Positions 36,009 through 42,978 of a DNA stretch of 64,000 nt are shown in pieces. The stretch covers positions 28,544 to 92,543 of the forward strand of contig NZ_QKYN01000036.1 in assembly GCF_003258295.1 (NCBI RefSeq). The letters are read 5' to 3'. Each line of letters opens with the position of its first letter. Positions within the stretch are counted from its first letter, which is position 1. The notes below the pieces were generated by a model. The model was not told the origin of the DNA and searched no databases. It was given only the letters and a program-made list of their open reading frames with translations. Made by a program: the position numbers and the translations under genes. The stretch is from Streptacidiphilus pinicola. Lineage in GTDB: Bacteria > Actinomycetota > Actinomycetes > Streptomycetales > Streptomycetaceae.

Positions 36009-36557
36009 ATGAGCGCACACCTGCCGACCCTCCGCGTCGCGCACACGGCGGATCTGGAACCGGACGAACGCACCGCCGCACGGGCGTTGCTCTACCGGGC
36101 CTTCGACGACATGACGGAGGACGACTGGGAGCACTGCCTCGGCGGCGTGCACGCGCTGCTGCGCGAGCCCAGCGGCCTCGTCGTCGCGCACGCGGCCGTG
36201 GTCCAGCGGCGGCTGCTGCACCTCGGCCGCGCGTGGCGGGTCGGCTACGTCGAGGGCGTCGCCGTGGAGGCGTCGCACCGCCGCCGCGGCTACGGCGGGG
36301 CGGTGATGGCGGAGGTGGAGCGCATCATCGACCGCGCCTACGAGTTCGGCGCGCTCGGCTCCTCCGACGAGGGACTGGCCTTCTACGCCGCCCGCGGCTG
36401 GCGCCCCTGGCAGGGCCCCACGTCCGCGCTCACCCCGACCGCCGGCGTGATCCGCACCCCGGACGAGGACGGCTCCGTCTTCGTGCACGCGGGCACGGCC
36501 GCACTCGACCCGACCGCGGAGCTCACCTGCGACTGGCGCGACGGCGACGTGTGGTGA
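36009..36557 (+). CDS. aac(2'): Aminoglycoside 2'-N-acetyltransferase, AAC(2')-I type
   Basis: A 182-residue GNAT enzyme that acetylates the 2'-amino group of aminoglycosides using acetyl-CoA. It follows the mycobacterial AAC(2') pattern along its whole length: [51 protein letters not shown] (the acetyl-CoA pyrophosphate loop), [15 protein letters not shown], and the end [13 protein letters not shown]. Length agrees with the family. CATCCT lies 6 nt before the ATG, so it may be leaderless. It is probably an intrinsic chromosomal gene; native substrates in mycobacteria may be peptidoglycan-related. Confidence 0.9.
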   Translation: MSAHLPTLRVAHTADLEPDERTAARALLYRAFDDMTEDDWEHCLGGVHALLREPSGLVVAHAAVVQRRLLHLGRAWRVGYVEGVAVEASHRRRGYGGAVMAEVERIIDRAYEFGALGSSDEGLAFYAARGWRPWQGPTSALTPTAGVIRTPDEDGSVFVHAGTAALDPTAELTCDWRDGDVW

Positions 36558-36599
36558 CGAGGCCCCGGTCCAGCCGGCACGGCACCCTGACCTCCCCGC

Positions 36600-36821
36600 G
36601 GGCTGCCGCGCCAGCACGCGCTGCGCGGCGGCGCGCTCCTCGTCCGTGGAATACGGCGAGGCGACGACGCGCTTCAACTCAGCGCGGCGCTCCGCGTAAC
36701 GGGCGACGATTATCCCCTTGGCGCTGGGCGTCAGCCGGACGTATTGGCCCTCGCTGAGCAGCCGGTAGCGCTTGTGCTGGATGTTCGGGTCGAAGCGGCG
36801 CTTGGTGCGCCCGACCGGCAC
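36600..36821 (-). pseudogene. Fused remnant of ribosomal proteins bL28 and bS14 (zinc-free type)
   Basis: From GTG 36821 the minus strand reads [18 protein letters not shown] and [10 protein letters not shown], the central part of bL28, then continues in frame without a gap into [19 protein letters not shown] and [15 protein letters not shown], the N-terminal part of bS14. The bL28 N-terminus and the bS14 C-terminus with its basic end are missing. The frame then runs on antisense through the acetyltransferase gene. This is best explained by a deletion between adjacent rpmB and rpsN paralogues. A Zur-type box lies just upstream. Confidence 0.75.
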
Positions 36822-36865
36822 CGGGAATACCCGGCGGCCGGCGGACGTTCTGACGGTACACTAAA

Positions 36866-36880
36866 TGAAAACGACTTCCA
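36866..36880. promoter_or_regulatory. Zur box
   Basis: TGAAAACGACTTCCA has the TGAAA-N5-TTTCA-type symmetry of streptomycete Zur sites and lies between the bL28/bS14 remnant and rpmG. Zinc-bound Zur would repress both sides. Confidence 0.7.
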
Positions 36881-36926
36881 TTTCACTTTAGAGTTGGTCG
36901 TCGCCCGCGACACGACAGGAGGCGTC

Positions 36927-37091
36927 ATGGCCCGCAGCGAACTGCGCCCGATCGTCAAGCTCCGCTCCACCGCCGGAACCGGCTACACGTACGTGACCCG
37001 CAAGAACCGTCGCAACGACCCGGACCGCATGGTGCTGCGCAAGTACGACCCGGCGGCCGGTCGTCACGTCGAGTTCCGCGAAGAGCGCTGA
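36927..37091 (+). CDS. rpmG: 50S ribosomal protein bL33, zinc-free paralogue
   Basis: A 54-residue bL33 ([20 protein letters not shown], then [20 protein letters not shown]). The two CxxC pairs of the zinc-binding form are absent, so this is the C- paralogue that replaces zinc-loaded bL33 during zinc starvation. AGGAGG lies upstream of the ATG and the Zur box is 47 nt before the start. It is followed by the bL31 paralogue in the same direction. Confidence 0.93.
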   Translation: MARSELRPIVKLRSTAGTGYTYVTRKNRRNDPDRMVLRKYDPAAGRHVEFREER

Positions 37092-37173
37092 GCCACCGCC
37101 GAGCCGGCCCCCGAACCACCGCCCGAAGCACCGCCCAGGCAGCACCCACGCACCACCCGAGAGGCAGGACCCG

Positions 37174-37431
37174 ATGAAGCACGGCATCCACCCCGCGTAC
37201 CGCCCCGTCGTCTTCCGCGACCGCGTGGGCGACGTCGCGTTCCTCACCCGCTCCACGCTGACCACCGACAAGACGGTCGAGTGGACGGACGGCAGGACCT
37301 ACCCCGTCTTCGACGTGGAGATCTCCGCCGCGAGCCACCCCTTCTACACCGGCAACGCCCGCGTCCTGGACACCGCCGGCCGCGTCGAGCAGTTCAACCG
37401 CCGCTACGGCAAGGCCGCCTCGGGCCGCTGA
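37174..37431 (+). CDS. rpmE2: 50S ribosomal protein bL31 type B
   Basis: An 85-residue type B bL31 ([20 protein letters not shown], then [20 protein letters not shown] and VEQFNRRYG). Type B bL31 lacks the zinc cysteines and is induced when zinc is scarce. It lies 82 nt after rpmG, probably in the same Zur-controlled unit, with a strong terminator just downstream. Confidence 0.95.
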   Translation: MKHGIHPAYRPVVFRDRVGDVAFLTRSTLTTDKTVEWTDGRTYPVFDVEISAASHPFYTGNARVLDTAGRVEQFNRRYGKAASGR

Positions 37432-37448
37432 CGGCATGCACGGTGCAC

Positions 37449-37479
37449 AGGGCGGCCACTCGATTCGAGTGGCCGCCCT
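37449..37479. terminator. Strong 15-bp stem terminator after rpmE2
   Basis: A perfect inverted repeat with 15-bp arms (AGGGCGGCCACTCGA and its complement) around a single T, 17 nt after the rpmE2 stop. No T-tract. Confidence 0.75.
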
Positions 37480-37573
37480 GACGAACGCGCGTACGCTGGA
37501 CTGACGTTCGTCTGTCTGACAGCCAAGTGGTCCACGGAACCGGGGGAGCCTGTGACAGGGAGGCGGTCGTCGT

Positions 37574-38824
37574 ATGTGCACGTCACGGAGGGCTCATCCG
37601 AAGCCCAGGTCACGACGCCGGACGATACTCAAGGTCACCGCCTGGACGCTGTCGGTGCTGGTGCTGCTGGCGGCCGGCACGGCCGCCTACCTCTACCAGT
37701 CGCTGATGGGACACATCGCGACCATCTCCCTGCCCGCGTCCGTGCACAAGGCCCCGCCGGCCAAGCCCGACGCGCAGGGCCACACGCCGCTCAACATCCT
37801 GCTGCTGGGCTCACAGACGCGCGACGGCCAGCACGGCGTCAACCTGGGCAACGCCAGCAAGCTGGGCACGGACATCTCCGACACCACGATGCTGGTGCAC
37901 ATCGACGCCCAGCGGCGCTGGGCGGTCGTCGCCTCCATCCCACGCGACCTGATGGCGCCCCGTCCGCAGTGCCAGAGCCGTACCGACCCGAAGGTCACCG
38001 TCCCCGGCTCCGACCAGGCCATGTTCGACGAAGCGATGAACCTCGGCGGCCCGCTCTGCGCGGTGGCGACCGTGGAGCAGCTGACCGGCCTGCGGATCGA
38101 CCACTTCGTCGAGATCACCTTCAACGCCTTCCAGGACCTGACCACGGCGGTCGGCGGCGTGACCGTCTGTGTGCCCCCGCCCGGGATCAACGACCCGAAC
38201 TACAGCGGCCTCGTCCTCGGCCCCGGCCTGCACACGATCCAGGGCGCGCAGGCACTGGAGTTCGTCCGCGACCGCCACGGCATCGGGACGGGCACCGATC
38301 TCGGCCGGATCCAGATGCAACAGGCCTTCGTCTCCTCGTTGTTCGCGAAGGTGACGAGCAACGGCACGCTGGACGACCCGGTCACGCTCTACCAGGTGGC
38401 CAAGGCCGTCACCAGCAACATCACCGTCGACACCGGCCTCGACTCGCTACCGGCCCTGGTGGGCCTGGCCCAGGACGTGCGGGGCCTGCACAGCCACCAC
38501 ATCCAATTCGTCACCGCGCCCTACGAGTTCGACCCAGCGGACGTCAACAGGGTGATCCCGGGCCAGGGTTTCGACCAGCTGTGGACGGATCTGCGCCACG
38601 ACCAGCCGCTGCCGGGCTCCCCCGCCGCGGCCGACTTCGGCACCAGCGCCCGCCCGGTGTCGACCTCACCTGCCGCCCCGGCGTCACCGTCCGCATCTGC
38701 CTCGCCGCCCGCACCGGCGACCCCGGCGACCCCGGGGCCGAGCATCAGCGCCGAGAGCCGGTCCGGGGACCAGAACATCTGCTCCGACCTGCCCACCCCC
38801 GTCCCCTACGGTGGGCAGCCCTGA
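37574..38824 (+). CDS. LytR-CpsA-Psr (LCP) family cell-wall glycopolymer transferase
   Basis: A 416-residue membrane-anchored LCP protein that attaches wall teichoic acids, capsules or similar glycopolymers to peptidoglycan. A basic head and one helix (residues 25-45, AWTLSVLVLLAAGTAAYLY) precede the catalytic domain. DISDTTMLVHIDAQRRWAVV, SIPRDLM with the key Arg, and LEFVRDRHGIGTGTDLGR are the LCP polyphosphate-lipid pocket motifs. The C-terminal 70 residues are Pro/Ser/Ala-rich. GGGAGG lies 10 nt before the ATG. It is monocistronic. Confidence 0.9.
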   Translation: MCTSRRAHPKPRSRRRTILKVTAWTLSVLVLLAAGTAAYLYQSLMGHIATISLPASVHKAPPAKPDAQGHTPLNILLLGSQTRDGQHGVNLGNASKLGTDISDTTMLVHIDAQRRWAVVASIPRDLMAPRPQCQSRTDPKVTVPGSDQAMFDEAMNLGGPLCAVATVEQLTGLRIDHFVEITFNAFQDLTTAVGGVTVCVPPPGINDPNYSGLVLGPGLHTIQGAQALEFVRDRHGIGTGTDLGRIQMQQAFVSSLFAKVTSNGTLDDPVTLYQVAKAVTSNITVDTGLDSLPALVGLAQDVRGLHSHHIQFVTAPYEFDPADVNRVIPGQGFDQLWTDLRHDQPLPGSPAAADFGTSARPVSTSPAAPASPSASASPPAPATPATPGPSISAESRSGDQNICSDLPTPVPYGGQP

Positions 38825-38842
38825 TCCCCGGGCCCCTCACGC

Positions 38843-40234
38843 TCAGGCGCGGGACTGGAGCCGGTCCTCGGAGCGGGCGCCCTCGGGCGCCGGGCGCGGG
38901 ATCGCGAACGGGCGCATCAGCACGTAGTAGAGCGCGGCGGAGACCAGCAGGCCGAGGATCCAGGAGATGTCCGCGCCGCCGAGCTTGGCGACCATGGGGC
39001 CGGTGTAGAAGCTGGTGCTGACGAACGGGACCTCGACGGCCACACCGATCAGGTAGGCGGCCATGGTGCGCCAGTTGACCCGGCCGTAGCAGCCGTTCGG
39101 GTCGAACAGGGCCGGGATGTCGTACTGCTCGTGCCGGATCAGGTAGAAGTCGACGAGGTTGACGGCCGTCCACGGCACCAGGAAGTACGTCAGCAGCAGG
39201 ATGAAGTTCTCGAAGGTGCTGAGGAAGTCGGCCTGCGCGAGCAGGGCGAGCGCGGTGCCGACGGCCGCCGCGCCGAGGATGAAGCCGGCGCGCAGGCCCT
39301 GGCCGACCCGAATGCGGAGCACCGCGCCGAGCGTGGTCGTGGTGGACATGAAGGCGCCGTAGAGGTTGAGCACGTTCACGGCCAACACGCCGAGCACGAT
39401 CACCAGGAAGAACACGCCCGAGACCGAACCGGGCGCGAGGCCCACCACATAGGCGACCGAGTCCGCGCCGAACGCCTTGGGCGCGACGGCGGCCGCGACG
39501 CAGCCGAAGGCCATCATCCAGATGCTGGCGCCGACCGAGCCCGCGTAGGTCCACAGGAAGGCGGCGGCGCTGCTCGTCCGCTCGGGCAGGTAGCGGGAGT
39601 AGTCGGCGACGTAGGGGGCGTAGGTGATCTGCCAGGTGGCGGCGATGGAGACGACGAGCAGGAAGGTGCCGACGTCCAGCGAGCCGGCGTGCCAGAGCCC
39701 GGCCGGGTGCGGGGCCGAGAGCAGACGGTAGGTCAGGTAGACGAAGCCGAGCGCGGAGACGAGGCTGATCCAGCGCTCGACCTGGTGGATCAGCCGGTAG
39801 CCGTAGAGGGCCAGCACGACGCAGACGGCGGCCACGGCGATCACGCAGGCCGTGCGCGGCAGGCCCGTCCAGGCAGCGAGCGCGGCGCCGCCGAGAACGG
39901 AACTGCTGGCGAAGAAGCCGATGTACATGAGGATGACCAGCAGCAGCGGCAGCACCGCGCCGAGCACGCCGAACTGCGCCCGGCTCTGGATCATCTGCGG
40001 GATGCCGAGCTTCGGCCCCTGGGCCGAGTGCAGCGCCATGAAGACGCCGCCGAAGAGGTTGCCCACGACCAGGGCCAGGATCGCCCACGGCAGCGGCAGT
40101 CCGAGGACCACGCCCAGCGCGCCGGTGACGATCGTCGTGATCTGCATGTTCGCGGCGAACCAGACGGTGAACAGCGACCGCGGCCGGCCGTATCTCTCGT
40201 CTGCGGGCACGAACTCGAGGGCGCGCTGCTCCAT
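38843..40234 (-). CDS. NCS1-family permease (purine/cytosine/allantoin type)
   Basis: A 463-residue 12-helix transporter of the nucleobase:cation symporter 1 family. The N-terminal signature RSLFTVWFAANMQITTIVTG and LGIPQMIQSRAQFG are typical, as is APYVADYSRYLPERTS. The tail is short and charged (ARSEDRLQSRA). It probably imports a nucleobase or related ring compound with H+ or Na+. It is monocistronic on the minus strand, 18 nt from the convergent LCP gene. Confidence 0.9.
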   Translation of the reverse strand: MEQRALEFVPADERYGRPRSLFTVWFAANMQITTIVTGALGVVLGLPLPWAILALVVGNLFGGVFMALHSAQGPKLGIPQMIQSRAQFGVLGAVLPLLLVILMYIGFFASSSVLGGAALAAWTGLPRTACVIAVAAVCVVLALYGYRLIHQVERWISLVSALGFVYLTYRLLSAPHPAGLWHAGSLDVGTFLLVVSIAATWQITYAPYVADYSRYLPERTSSAAAFLWTYAGSVGASIWMMAFGCVAAAVAPKAFGADSVAYVVGLAPGSVSGVFFLVIVLGVLAVNVLNLYGAFMSTTTTLGAVLRIRVGQGLRAGFILGAAAVGTALALLAQADFLSTFENFILLLTYFLVPWTAVNLVDFYLIRHEQYDIPALFDPNGCYGRVNWRTMAAYLIGVAVEVPFVSTSFYTGPMVAKLGGADISWILGLLVSAALYYVLMRPFAIPRPAPEGARSEDRLQSRA

Positions 40235-40302
40235 GAGGCCACCTTGGGGCTAGGTGAGGCGTGGGGGTGGCCCTCATCTTCCTGTATAGAGTCAGGCAGA
40301 TG

Positions 40303-41253
40303 TCAAGAGTGTGAATGAAAACTTTCACTCCGCGCGCTCCGGGCGCTCCGATCGCCCCGGCCGCCCGGGACGGCAGCGACCAGGACCGGAGCCGCCGGGC
40401 GCGGGCGGCGCAGCTGGGCCGCCACCAGGGCGCCGAGCACGACGAATCCGCCGAGCAGCTGCACGGGCGAGAGCGACTGCCCGAGCACGAGCCAGCCCAG
40501 GGCCGTGGCCACGACCGGACTCAGCAGCCCGAGGAAGGTGACCGAGGTGGCGGGCAGCGCCCGTATGCCGCGGAACCAGAGCGCGTAGGCGAGCGCCGCA
40601 CCGACCATGCTGAGGTAGGCGTAGCCGAGCAGGTTGTCGACCGAGAGGTGCGCCGGCGGAGCCCCCTCGACCAGCAGGGCGACCGGCAGCAACAGCAGCC
40701 CGCCGGCGGTCAGTTGCCAGCCCGTCGTCGCGAGCAGCGGCGCCGGGGAGGTCCAGCGCTTCGCGAGCACGACGCCACCGGCCATCACCACCGCACCACC
40801 GAGCGCGGCGGCCAGCCCGAGCCCGTCGAGATGGGCGCCGGCGCGCAGCACCAGCAGGCTCACGCCCGCCACGCCCGCTACGCCGGACAGCACGGTGCGC
40901 AGCGACAGCCGATCCCCGAGCAACGCGGCCGAGAGCCCGGCCGCGACCAGCGGCTGCACCGCACCGACGGTGGCGGCGACGCCACCGGGCAGCCGGTAGG
41001 CGGCGACGAACAGCAGAGCGAAGAACGCGCCGATGTTGAGCGCGCCCAGCACCAGCGAGCGCCACCACCAACTGCCCTGCGGCAGCCGACGCGTGAGGGC
41101 TATCAGCAGTAGCCCGGCAGGCAGCGCGCGCAGCACGCCGGCCAGGAGCGGACGGCCGGGCGGCAGCAGCTCGGTCGTGACGAGGTAGGTCGACCCCCAG
41201 ATCGCGGGGGCGAACGCGGTCAGGAGCACCGGGGCGAGTCGATTCCTTAGCAC
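40303..41253 (-). CDS. EamA/DMT-family transporter
   Basis: A 316-residue ten-helix drug/metabolite transporter with two EamA repeats (LLTAFAPAIWGSTYLVTTEL, then GAALAYALWFRGIRALPATS). The C-terminal tail is Arg/Ser-rich. GTG 41253 is supported by a TATATT box 6 nt upstream, so the transcript is probably leaderless. It is divergent from a MarR regulator with two palindromes in the gap, so it is very likely a MarR-repressed efflux pump. Confidence 0.9.
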   Translation of the reverse strand: MLRNRLAPVLLTAFAPAIWGSTYLVTTELLPPGRPLLAGVLRALPAGLLLIALTRRLPQGSWWWRSLVLGALNIGAFFALLFVAAYRLPGGVAATVGAVQPLVAAGLSAALLGDRLSLRTVLSGVAGVAGVSLLVLRAGAHLDGLGLAAALGGAVVMAGGVVLAKRWTSPAPLLATTGWQLTAGGLLLLPVALLVEGAPPAHLSVDNLLGYAYLSMVGAALAYALWFRGIRALPATSVTFLGLLSPVVATALGWLVLGQSLSPVQLLGGFVVLGALVAAQLRRPRPAAPVLVAAVPGGRGDRSARSARSESFHSHS

Positions 41254-41257
41254 TAAG
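41246..41257. promoter_or_regulatory. MarR operator 1, CTTAGCACTAAG
   Basis: A palindrome with CTTAG/CTAAG arms around CA, overlapping the GTG of the EamA gene and thus its transcript start. The same motif recurs at 41268. Confidence 0.6.
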
Positions 41258-41259
41258 CC

Positions 41260-41265
41260 AATATA
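41260..41265 (-). promoter_or_regulatory. -10 box TATATT of the EamA gene
   Basis: TATATT ends 6 nt before GTG 41253 on the minus strand and lies between the two operators. Confidence 0.55.
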
Positions 41266-41267
41266 TC

Positions 41268-41279
41268 TCAGCGCTAAGA
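41268..41279. promoter_or_regulatory. MarR operator 2, CTCAGCGCTAAG
   Basis: It differs from operator 1 by two bases. It is centred 22 bp away, about two helical turns, upstream of the EamA -10 box and in the MarR promoter. Confidence 0.6.
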
Positions 41280-41298
41280 CATCCGTCCATGGATCCCC

Positions 41299-41304
41299 TA
41301 CCCT
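41299..41304 (+). promoter_or_regulatory. -10 box TACCCT of the MarR gene
   Basis: TACCCT ends 6 nt before GTG 41311, supporting a leaderless start. Confidence 0.45.
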
Positions 41305-41310
41305 GAAGCC

Positions 41311-41820
41311 GTGGCAGATCATGTGGACCGGGTGGTGCGGCAGTGGGCGGCGGAGCGCCCCGATCTCGACGTCTCCCCCATGGAGGTGATCGGCCGGCTG
41401 AAGCGCCTGAGTCGCCTGGTCGACGCCGAGCTGAAGCGGAACTTCGCGGCGTACGACCTCGACGCGGCGTCCTTCGACGTCCTCGCCACGCTGCGCCGCA
41501 GCGGGGCGCCGTACCGGCTGACGCCGACCGCGCTGATGCAGTCCGCGATGGTCACCTCCGGTGCGATCACCCAGCGCCTGGACCGCCTGGAGGCGCGCGG
41601 CCTGGTCACCCGCTCCCTCAGCGAGGTGGACGGCCGCAGCCGCGAGGTGGCCCTGACCGGCGCCGGTCACGCCCTGATCGACCGCGCGCTGCCCGCCCAC
41701 GTGGACACCGAGCGCGGTCTCCTCGCCGGCCTGGACCCGGCGGAGACGTCGGCGCTGGTCGAGACGCTGCGCACGCTCCTCGCCTCGCTCGGCGACAGCG
41801 CGGCCGACAGCGAGGGGTGA
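41311..41820 (+). CDS. MarR-family transcriptional regulator
   Basis: A 169-residue MarR protein with the winged helix at residues 55-120 (FDVLATLRRSGAPYRLTPTA, then SGAITQRLDRLEARGLVTR) and the wing EVDGRSREVALTGAG. It is predicted to repress itself and the divergent EamA exporter through the CTTAGCNCTAAG sites. The GTG has no ribosome site but a TACCCT box 6 nt upstream. Confidence 0.9.
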   Translation: MADHVDRVVRQWAAERPDLDVSPMEVIGRLKRLSRLVDAELKRNFAAYDLDAASFDVLATLRRSGAPYRLTPTALMQSAMVTSGAITQRLDRLEARGLVTRSLSEVDGRSREVALTGAGHALIDRALPAHVDTERGLLAGLDPAETSALVETLRTLLASLGDSAADSEG

Positions 41821-41884
41821 GGCGAGGCTCAAGCCCTCCACCTCTCGTGATGCGCGCCCGCACGGGCCGCGCGATCGTGGAGGG

Positions 41885-42154
41885 GTGGGCATCATCGTGC
41901 TGGTGGAACCGCAGGCGGGGCACACCCCCGACCTCGACGGCAAGAGCTGGGTGGTCGGCGGCCTGCGGGCCGTCCACGCCGCGGCGTCCGATCCCGAGGC
42001 GCCGGGTGATCCGGCCGGGCGGACGTTGTGCGGCCAGGACACCGCTGCGATGGAGAAGCACAGCTACCACCCGACGGCCCCGGGCGAGCACTGGTATCCG
42101 GCGAACCTGACCCCGTGGCTCTGCCACGACTGCGACGCCGCGCTCAGGCGGTGA
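41885..42154 (+). CDS. Small hypothetical protein with CxxC motif
   Basis: An 89-residue soluble protein. The end WLCHDCDAALRR holds a CxxC, and an additional Cys is in RTLCGQD, so a metal site is possible. It begins MGIIVLVEPQAGHTPDLDG. Ribosome-site support is weak (GGAGG just before the GTG). It lies between the MarR gene and a convergent peroxiredoxin-like gene. No function assigned. Confidence 0.55.
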   Translation: MGIIVLVEPQAGHTPDLDGKSWVVGGLRAVHAAASDPEAPGDPAGRTLCGQDTAAMEKHSYHPTAPGEHWYPANLTPWLCHDCDAALRR

Positions 42155-42167
42155 GCTCCGGCTCGAA

Positions 42168-42184
42168 CACCGGGGAGCCCGGTG
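42168..42184. terminator. Short hairpin between convergent genes
   Basis: Stem CACCGGG/CCCGGTG with loop GAG lies in the 33-nt gap between the convergent stops. Confidence 0.4.
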
Positions 42185-42187
42185 TGA

Positions 42188-42751
42188 CTACTTGTACGGA
42201 TAGTGACGGGAGTGGTCGCCCGCCTCCCACGCCGCGCGCAGCTCCGGGGCGGACGGGTCCCAGTCCGGGCGGATCTCCCGGGTGACCTCGCGCAGGTCGC
42301 GGCGGAGGTCCTCGACGGACGGGCGGCCCCAGTACCAGTAACCGTTGTAGACGCTGTGGATCACCAGCCCCGGCTTCAGCACCAGGGTGTGCGGCACCAT
42401 CGGATTGTGGGTCGGGTCGGTGTACTCCTGGATCTCCAGGTCCTGCTGCACCTTCCGGCCCACGTCCGAGAGGAAGGTCCACTGTGCGCCCACCGAGGCG
42501 CGGAACTCGTTGAGTTCGAAGAGGTTGTCCGTCGCGATCGTCACGACCCGGGTGTAGGCGACGGCGATCTCCGACCAGTGGGCCGCGAGTTGCAGGTGCT
42601 GCTGGTGGTCCTTGGGGCAGAAGTGACCGCGCGACAGGATCAGCACCAGCGGGTCGCCGCCCTGCAGTTCGCTCAGTTTGCGGCGGGTCCTGGTGTGGTC
42701 GGTCAGCTCGTAGTCCGGGAAGACCCCGCCGGGCACGATGTCGGCACGCAT
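42188..42751 (-). CDS. Peroxiredoxin/AhpC-TSA-like protein
   Basis: A 187-residue thioredoxin-fold protein. The segment LVLILSRGHFCPKDHQQHL carries a single cysteine at the peroxidatic position, and SVGAQWTFLSDVGRKVQQDL resembles the AhpC core. The usual Thr before the Cys is not conserved, so catalytic activity is uncertain. The C-terminus adds an acidic, Trp-rich tail. AAGGAGTCGAAG precedes the ATG. It is divergent from the PucR gene. Confidence 0.8.
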   Translation of the reverse strand: MRADIVPGGVFPDYELTDHTRTRRKLSELQGGDPLVLILSRGHFCPKDHQQHLQLAAHWSEIAVAYTRVVTIATDNLFELNEFRASVGAQWTFLSDVGRKVQQDLEIQEYTDPTHNPMVPHTLVLKPGLVIHSVYNGYWYWGRPSVEDLRRDLREVTREIRPDWDPSAPELRAAWEAGDHSRHYPYK

Positions 42752-42978
42752 CTTCGACTCCTTCCGATCCTCAGGCCGGGAACGATCTCCATCATCCCCT
42801 GACCGGACCCCCGGCACGTTTCGTCGCCGCCGTTTGGCACATCATCCAGTTCCGAGTCACGATCACCGTACATGCGAACAATGGCGGCCACAATCACTCG
42901 CATCTACCATGCTGGAGCGCACTTCTTCCTCGCTTCCGCGAGGTCTGGAACCGGCGCGGAACGCAAGGAGCACGGGAC

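Noticed and set aside
35763..36600. Continuation of the bL28-bS14 frame on the minus strand.
   Set aside because: Beyond codon 75 the translation no longer resembles a ribosomal protein and is antisense to the AAC(2') gene; only the first part is a real remnant.
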